Both the position numbers and the translations under genes were made by a program. Source: Acidocella sp965199045 (GTDB lineage Bacteria > Pseudomonadota > Alphaproteobacteria > Acetobacterales > Acetobacteraceae). From it: a DNA stretch of 64,000 nt. Below are positions 59,555 to 64,000 of the stretch, one piece after another. The notes under the pieces are model-generated. The model had not been told where the DNA came from, did not search any database, and saw nothing but the letters and a program-made list of their open reading frames with translations. Location: the NCBI GenBank assembly GCA_965199045.1, contig CBDAQL010000003.1, positions 1,116,001 to 1,180,000 of the forward strand, in the 5' to 3' direction. How positions within the stretch are numbered: the first letter of the stretch is position 1; each line of letters begins with the position of its first letter.

Positions 59555-59998
59555 TCAGTCGTCCGGCTGCAGCTTTTTCAGGTCGGCGGGGTCCAGCGTA
59601 TTCTTGAGAATTTGATGCCATGCGGTTTTGGTGTCGGCCGGCGAAATCGCCGTGTCCTTGGTTCTCAGTTCAAAAACCAGATCATATTTAGTGGTGATGT
59701 TCCGGCTGGACGAGGTCCAATCGTGGATTGTGAACTTGCTCAGGGCGGGGTCGAACGCTTTGGAAACCGTTGTGATCTTGAGATTGGATGATTTTTTGGT
59801 GCCTCTTTGGATCGTGTTCAGGGCGCTATCGATCCGGCCTTTCTCGCCCTGCAGGGTGAACTGAACAATCCCGCCCGCTGCGTTGGTTGCCAAACCGGAC
59901 AGATTGTATTCGATGGCCTGTTTCATTACCAAAGCGCGAAACCCGACTTGTTGATCATTGCCGGTTACCGTGGCCTCAACAGCTCGTCGCTTGCTCAT
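59555..59998 (-). CDS. Acylphosphatase-like protein with C-terminal extension
   Basis: 147 residues; AGGAG lies 8 bases before the ATG at 59998. Residues 8-75 look like an acylphosphatase: VTGNDQQVGFRALV with Arg21 and LATNAAGGIVQF with Asn39, the same 18-residue spacing as the catalytic Arg23/Asn41 of the family. The remaining 70 residues have no counterpart in small acylphosphatases and include SSRNITTKYDLVFELR. Enzyme activity is plausible but not certain; the core could serve as a binding domain. Confidence 0.65.
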   Translation of the reverse strand: MSKRRAVEATVTGNDQQVGFRALVMKQAIEYNLSGLATNAAGGIVQFTLQGEKGRIDSALNTIQRGTKKSSNLKITTVSKAFDPALSKFTIHDWTSSSRNITTKYDLVFELRTKDTAISPADTKTAWHQILKNTLDPADLKKLQPDD

Positions 59999-60060
59999 AC
60001 GCCTTACTCCTGCCCGGACGGCACGAACTAGATGCCATTAGTGCCGATTTATTGAGACCG

Positions 60061-60438
60061 TCAATTAGACCCCATGTAGCGGGCGGCGGTGACGACGTCG
60101 CCGGTGATGGCGTCGCGGACCGCTGCCTCTCCGGCCGGGGAAGCCAGCACGATTACGCGCTTGAAGAACGGCACGGCGCCGGTAGCCCGGCTGCGGAACA
60201 TGCGGGAAAGGGCGTCGGCCGCGGGGCCACGGGGCGTGCAGCAATTGCAGCCCTGGAGGTGACCGAATTTGGCCGCAGGCAGGGTGAAGCGCTCGGCGTA
60301 GCCTGAGATATCCAACCCGGCATCACCTTCTATCAGGTAGGCGTCCAGGTCCGCGTCCAGGTAAGCGTCCAGGTAAGCGTCCAGGTAAGCGTGGCCGGTT
60401 GCGGCGTGTTGGGCGCCGAACAAGACCGGGATTCGCAT
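60061..60438 (-). CDS. Conserved-looking orphan protein with CNCCTPRG motif
   Basis: Divergent from metH. The start is uncertain: ATGs at 60438 and 60456 are possible without clear ribosome sites, and longer frames overlap metH. From 60438 it has 125 residues: a short N-terminus (MRIPVLFGAQHAATGH), a tandem AYLD repeat region, an LPAAKFGHLQGCNCCTPRG motif with three cysteines, and FKRVIVLASPAGEAAVRDA near the end. The cysteine cluster could hold metal. I do not recognise the family; the well-formed C-terminal half argues that it is a real gene. Confidence 0.6.
   Translation of the reverse strand: MRIPVLFGAQHAATGHAYLDAYLDAYLDADLDAYLIEGDAGLDISGYAERFTLPAAKFGHLQGCNCCTPRGPAADALSRMFRSRATGAVPFFKRVIVLASPAGEAAVRDAITGDVVTAARYMGSN
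60334..60393. repeat. 12-bp tandem repeat in the orphan gene
   Basis: Five units of CAGGTAAGCGTC (plus strand), the last three nearly identical. In the minus-strand gene they encode AYLD or ADLD, so copy-number change keeps the frame. Confidence 0.9.
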
Positions 60439-60479
60439 GTCAGAGGCAATTTTCATTAACTGGACATGGGAGTGATCCG

Positions 60480-63400
60480 GTGTATCTGACAAGGATGACA
60501 AAACCGCATCTGCTCGAAGCCCTCAAACATCATGTCCTGTTATGCGATGGCGGCATGGGATCGCGGGTGCAGGCGCTGACCTTGGACGTCGAAAAGGACT
60601 ACTGGGATAAGGAAAACTGCACCGAGGTGTTGAACCTTTCCCGGCCGGACCTGGTCCGGGAAATCCATAAAGGCTATTTCGAGGCCGGCGCCGATATGGT
60701 GCAAACCAACAGTTTTGGCGGCTCGCCGATCACGCTTGGTGAGTTTGAACTGCAGGACCGGGCCTTTGAGATCAATAAAATTGCCGGCGAACTGGCGCGC
60801 GAAGCCGCGGAGTCCTTCGCCGATGGCCGCACCCGCTATGTGATTGGCAGCATCGGGCCGGGCACCAAACTGCCGAGCCTCGGCAATATCTCCTATGATC
60901 CGCTGGAAGATGCGTTGTTCCTGCAATCCCAGGGGCTGATTGCCGGCGGGGTGGATGCGATCCTGATCGAGACCTGCCAGGACACGCTGCAGATCAAGGC
61001 CGCGGTCAACGGCGCCAAGCGGGCCCGGGCCGAGACCGGGTCCGCAATACCTATTTTCGTGCAGGTCACGGTGGAGACCACCGGCACCTTGCTGGTTGGC
61101 CCGGACATCGCTGCTGCCGCGACCGTGATCAATGCGCTGGACGTGCCGCTGATGGGACTGAACTGCGCCACCGGCCCGCAGGAAATGGCCGAGCATGTGC
61201 GGTTCCTGTCGCAGAACTGGCCCGGGCTGATCTCGGTTCAGCCCAATGCCGGATTGCCGGAACTGGTGGACGGCAAAACCCATTATCCCCTGGGCGCCGA
61301 GGAAATGGCGAGCTGGGTCGAGCGCTTTGTGATCGAGGACGGGGTGAATTTGATCGGCGGCTGCTGCGGTACCTCGATCCCGCATATCCAGGGCCTGGAT
61401 GCGATGTTAAAGCGCCTCGGTAACCCGCGTCCGGCGCCGGTTTTGCGTAGACCGATCTGGATACCTTCGGTTGCCAGCCTGTACGGCGCTACGTCGTTGC
61501 GGCAGGAGAACAGCTATTTTTCCATCGGCGAGCGTTGCAATGCCAATGGTTCGAAAAAATGGCGCGAATTGCAGGAGACCGGCGACTGGGATGGCTGCGT
61601 TGCGATGGGCCGCGAGCAGGTCGCAGAGGCCTCCAACGCATTGGATATCTGCACTGCCTTCGTCGGCCGTAACGAGACCATGGAGATGAACGAAGTCATC
61701 ACCCGTTTCACTTCTTCGGTGAACGCGCCTTTGGTAATTGATTCCACCGAGACCCCGGTAATCGAGGCGGCGCTGAAACTGCATGGCGGCAAGCCGATCA
61801 TCAATTCGATCAATTTCGAGGACGGCGAAGGCCACGCCACCGACCGTTTGATCCTTGCCAAAAAATTCGGCGCCGCGGTAATCGCGCTGACCATCGATGA
61901 GGTCGGCATGGCCAAGGAGCCGGCGGATAAATTGCGTATTGCCCGGCGGCTGATCGAATTTGCCTGCACCAAATACGGGCTGCCGCAGAGCGATCTGCTG
62001 ATCGACCCCCTCACCTTCACCATCGCCACCGGCAATGAAGATGACCGCAAGCTCGGGCAGTGGACGCTTGAGGGGATCAAAATGATCCGCGACGAATTTC
62101 CTGATGTGCAGATTGTCCTTGGCCTGTCCAACATCTCCTTTGGCCTGAACCCGGCGGCGCGCGCGGTTTTGAACTCGGTGTTTTTGGATCATGCGGTTAA
62201 GGCCGGGATGACCGGCGCCATTGTCCATGTCAGCAAAATTCGGCCGCTGCATTTGATCGCGGCCGAGGAGGTGAAGGTCTGCGAGGATCTGATTTTCGAT
62301 CGCCGTGAGGAGAATTATGACCCGCTGCAGAAGCTGCTGGAAATATTCGCCGATCGCAAAGCCGCTGATGCGACCAAGAAGAAGCGTGCCGAGACCGTTG
62401 AAGGCCGGCTGAAAGACCGCATTGTCGATGGCGACCGCAAGGGCCTGACCGATGAGTTGGACCAGGCGCTGGTTACCAACAAGCCGCTGGATATCATCAA
62501 CAATATTCTGCTGGACGGCATGAAGGTGGTCGGCGAGCTGTTCGGGGCCGGCAAGATGCAATTGCCGTTCGTGCTGCAATCGGCGGAAACGATGAAGGCC
62601 GCCGTTGCCTATCTGGAACCGATGATGGAGCGGGTGGCCGGCGAGGAGCGCGGTATTATCGTGCTCGCCACCGTTAAGGGCGACGTGCATGATATCGGCA
62701 AAAACCTGGTCGACATCATCCTCACCAATAACGGCTACAAGGTTTATAATCTCGGCATCAAGGTGCCGCTGGCGGATATGGTGGTGGCCGCCAAGGAGCA
62801 CCGCGCGCATGCCATCGGCATGTCCGGGCTGCTGGTGAAATCCACCGTGGTGATGCGGGAAAATCTCGAGGAACTGTCGCGCCAGGGGCTTGAGATCCCG
62901 GTGATGCTGGGAGGCGCCGCGCTGACCCGCAACTATGTGGAGGATGATTGTGTCGCCGCTTACGCCTGCGGCCGCGTTGCCTATGCGCGCGATGCCTTCG
63001 ATGGGCTGCATCTGATGGACAAGGTTACCGGCAATGATTTCGATAATTATCTCGCCGTCATCCAGTCCAAGCGCAAAGGCAAATCAAAGAACACCAAACG
63101 CAAGCTGGGCACCGCCGATGTGGCCGCATTCGCGCCGATCGACATCAAGGCGGTACAGGCGCGGCGGCACCGGTTGACGCGCGATGTGCCGGTGATAACG
63201 CCGCCGTTCTGGGGGGCCAAGATTCTCGAAGCGGCACCCAAGGCGATTGTGCCGTTCATTAACGAACGCTCGCTGTTTCAGTTCCAGTGGGGCTTCCGCA
63301 AGCAAGGTAAAAGCCTCGACGAATTCCTCGGCTGGGCCCGCCAGGAACTGCGCCCGGTGATGAAGCGCATGCTGGATCTTTGCGAGGCCGATAACATTCT

Positions 63401-63980
63401 GAAGCCGCAGGCGGCGTACGGGTATTGGAAGGCCGCCGGCCAGGGCAATGATCTGTTGCTGTTCGCCGAGGACGGCCAGACCGAATTGGCGCGCTTCGCG
63501 TTGCCGCGGCAGCCCAGGGAAGACGGCGAGTGCATTGCGGATTTTTTCCGCGATGTTGACGATGCCGAGCGCGATGTGATCGGCCTGCAGGTGGTCACCG
63601 TCGGCCAGCGCGCTTCCGATGTCGCTCGCGTATGGTTCGAGGATAATCGCTACCAGGACTATCTGTACTTGCATGGCATCTCGGTGGAGATGGCTGAGGC
63701 GATGGCGGAATATACCCATAAGCGGATCCGCGCCGAACTTGGATTTGCTGCCGAGGACGATCGCGACCTCGATAAGATGTTGCAGCAATCCTATCGCGGT
63801 TCGCGCTATTCGTTCGGCTATCCTGCATGTCCGAACGTAGAAGACCAGGATAAGCTGTTGAAATTGCTGGACGCAGAGCGTGTTGGGATAAGTTTGTCCG
63901 ACGAGTTTCAGTTGCATCCCGAACAATCGACCAGCGCGATCGTGGTGCTTAACCCGAAGGCAAAATATTTTTCGGTCTAG
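60480..63980 (+). CDS. metH: Methionine synthase, cobalamin-dependent
   Basis: Transfers a methyl group from methyltetrahydrofolate to homocysteine via cobalamin. The start is GTG at 60480 with GGGAG 7 bases upstream; the ATG at 60495 has its AGG directly adjacent, which is too close. The 1166-residue protein has all modules in order: homocysteine domain with zinc cysteines (GGCCGTS), pterin domain (SIGERCNANGS), cap and B12-binding domain with DVHDIGKNL, and the activation domain ending SDEFQLHPEQSTSAIVVL. Complete at both ends, so one polypeptide carries out the whole reaction and its reactivation. Confidence 0.97.
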   Translation: MYLTRMTKPHLLEALKHHVLLCDGGMGSRVQALTLDVEKDYWDKENCTEVLNLSRPDLVREIHKGYFEAGADMVQTNSFGGSPITLGEFELQDRAFEINKIAGELAREAAESFADGRTRYVIGSIGPGTKLPSLGNISYDPLEDALFLQSQGLIAGGVDAILIETCQDTLQIKAAVNGAKRARAETGSAIPIFVQVTVETTGTLLVGPDIAAAATVINALDVPLMGLNCATGPQEMAEHVRFLSQNWPGLISVQPNAGLPELVDGKTHYPLGAEEMASWVERFVIEDGVNLIGGCCGTSIPHIQGLDAMLKRLGNPRPAPVLRRPIWIPSVASLYGATSLRQENSYFSIGERCNANGSKKWRELQETGDWDGCVAMGREQVAEASNALDICTAFVGRNETMEMNEVITRFTSSVNAPLVIDSTETPVIEAALKLHGGKPIINSINFEDGEGHATDRLILAKKFGAAVIALTIDEVGMAKEPADKLRIARRLIEFACTKYGLPQSDLLIDPLTFTIATGNEDDRKLGQWTLEGIKMIRDEFPDVQIVLGLSNISFGLNPAARAVLNSVFLDHAVKAGMTGAIVHVSKIRPLHLIAAEEVKVCEDLIFDRREENYDPLQKLLEIFADRKAADATKKKRAETVEGRLKDRIVDGDRKGLTDELDQALVTNKPLDIINNILLDGMKVVGELFGAGKMQLPFVLQSAETMKAAVAYLEPMMERVAGEERGIIVLATVKGDVHDIGKNLVDIILTNNGYKVYNLGIKVPLADMVVAAKEHRAHAIGMSGLLVKSTVVMRENLEELSRQGLEIPVMLGGAALTRNYVEDDCVAAYACGRVAYARDAFDGLHLMDKVTGNDFDNYLAVIQSKRKGKSKNTKRKLGTADVAAFAPIDIKAVQARRHRLTRDVPVITPPFWGAKILEAAPKAIVPFINERSLFQFQWGFRKQGKSLDEFLGWARQELRPVMKRMLDLCEADNILKPQAAYGYWKAAGQGNDLLLFAEDGQTELARFALPRQPREDGECIADFFRDVDDAERDVIGLQVVTVGQRASDVARVWFEDNRYQDYLYLHGISVEMAEAMAEYTHKRIRAELGFAAEDDRDLDKMLQQSYRGSRYSFGYPACPNVEDQDKLLKLLDAERVGISLSDEFQLHPEQSTSAIVVLNPKAKYFSV

Positions 63981-64000
63981 ATAAACGGGGCGCCTTTCCG

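Noticed and set aside
60439..60479. Cobalamin or SAM riboswitch before metH
   Set aside because: Only about 40 bases are free upstream of the metH start; no aptamer can fit.
61407..63011. 534-residue open frame antisense to metH
   Set aside because: Composition typical of antisense frames, and metH on the other strand is unmistakable.
1..64000. tRNA genes, CRISPR arrays, insertion sequences, integrases
   Set aside because: Read through for T-loop-like GTTCRANNC with acceptor stems, regularly spaced repeats and transposase motifs; none convincing. A tRNAscan or CRISPR finder run would settle it.

Overview
The window looks like chromosomal DNA of an alphaproteobacterium, most likely of the family Acetobacteraceae. 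Three things point there. Several gene orders are typical of alphaproteobacteria: fabI-aroC, pyrB-pyrC'-plsY-dprA-topA-rnr, rlpA-tmk...holB-metG-tatD-MBL, and rpiB-glyA-nrdR-ribD-ribE-ribBA-ribH-nusB-thiL. There is a Hint(2)-type self-processing protein of a kind common in acetic-acid bacteria and relatives. The coding style is GC-rich, with many ATGA/GTGA/TTGA stop-start overlaps. This placement is inference from gene content and order; no rRNA or tRNA gene was seen. No prophage, insertion sequence, CRISPR array or defence island was recognised.

Layout. 0-10 kb: ppa, pdxH, fabI-aroC, three small lipoproteins (two are tandem paralogs), then a leftward block coq7-dsbB(frameshifted)-hslU-hslV and the phosphate ABC genes pstA-pstC-pstS. 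11-20 kb: a split chromate-type transporter, an aldo/keto reductase, a 15-bp minisatellite, guaB, an RsmB-like RNA methyltransferase, a GNAT enzyme, guaA, an MBL hydrolase and a phosphoesterase. 20-28 kb: a Hint/beta-solenoid protein, rpsD, a secreted proline-rich protein, a FrnE-like DsbA protein, an LpxR-like lipid A deacylase, and the MltB-RlpA-Tmk run. 28-37 kb: tmk is separated from holB by YihY, a zinc-ribbon metallopeptidase and an AI-2E/PerM-type transporter; then holB-metG-tatD-MBL. 37-51 kb: an OmpA-like protein, pyrB-pyrC'-plsY-dprA-topA, MAPEG, rnr, an S41 protease, rpmG and a second zinc-ribbon metallopeptidase. 51-58 kb: the leftward riboflavin/one-carbon operon. 58-64 kb: an adenine deaminase-like enzyme, an acylphosphatase-like protein, an orphan protein and metH.

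Most genes are housekeeping: purine and pyrimidine synthesis, flavin and B6 cofactors, tRNA charging, replication accessory functions, envelope maintenance and proteolysis. The interesting material lies between and around them. First, there is a dispersed intergenic palindromic repeat with at least five copies, whose terminal stems keep pairing although their bases differ. Second, the window holds many short tandem repeats: 15 bp x9, 16 bp x6 across nrdR/ribD, 24 bp x3 inside nusB, 12 bp x5 inside an orphan gene, and a 12-bp repeat in a possible leader ORF. Third, the pyrB leader carries mutually exclusive hairpins. Fourth, there are several degenerate or altered enzymes: PyrC' without its HxH motif, RibBA without the RibA zinc cysteines, and dsbB with a frameshift.
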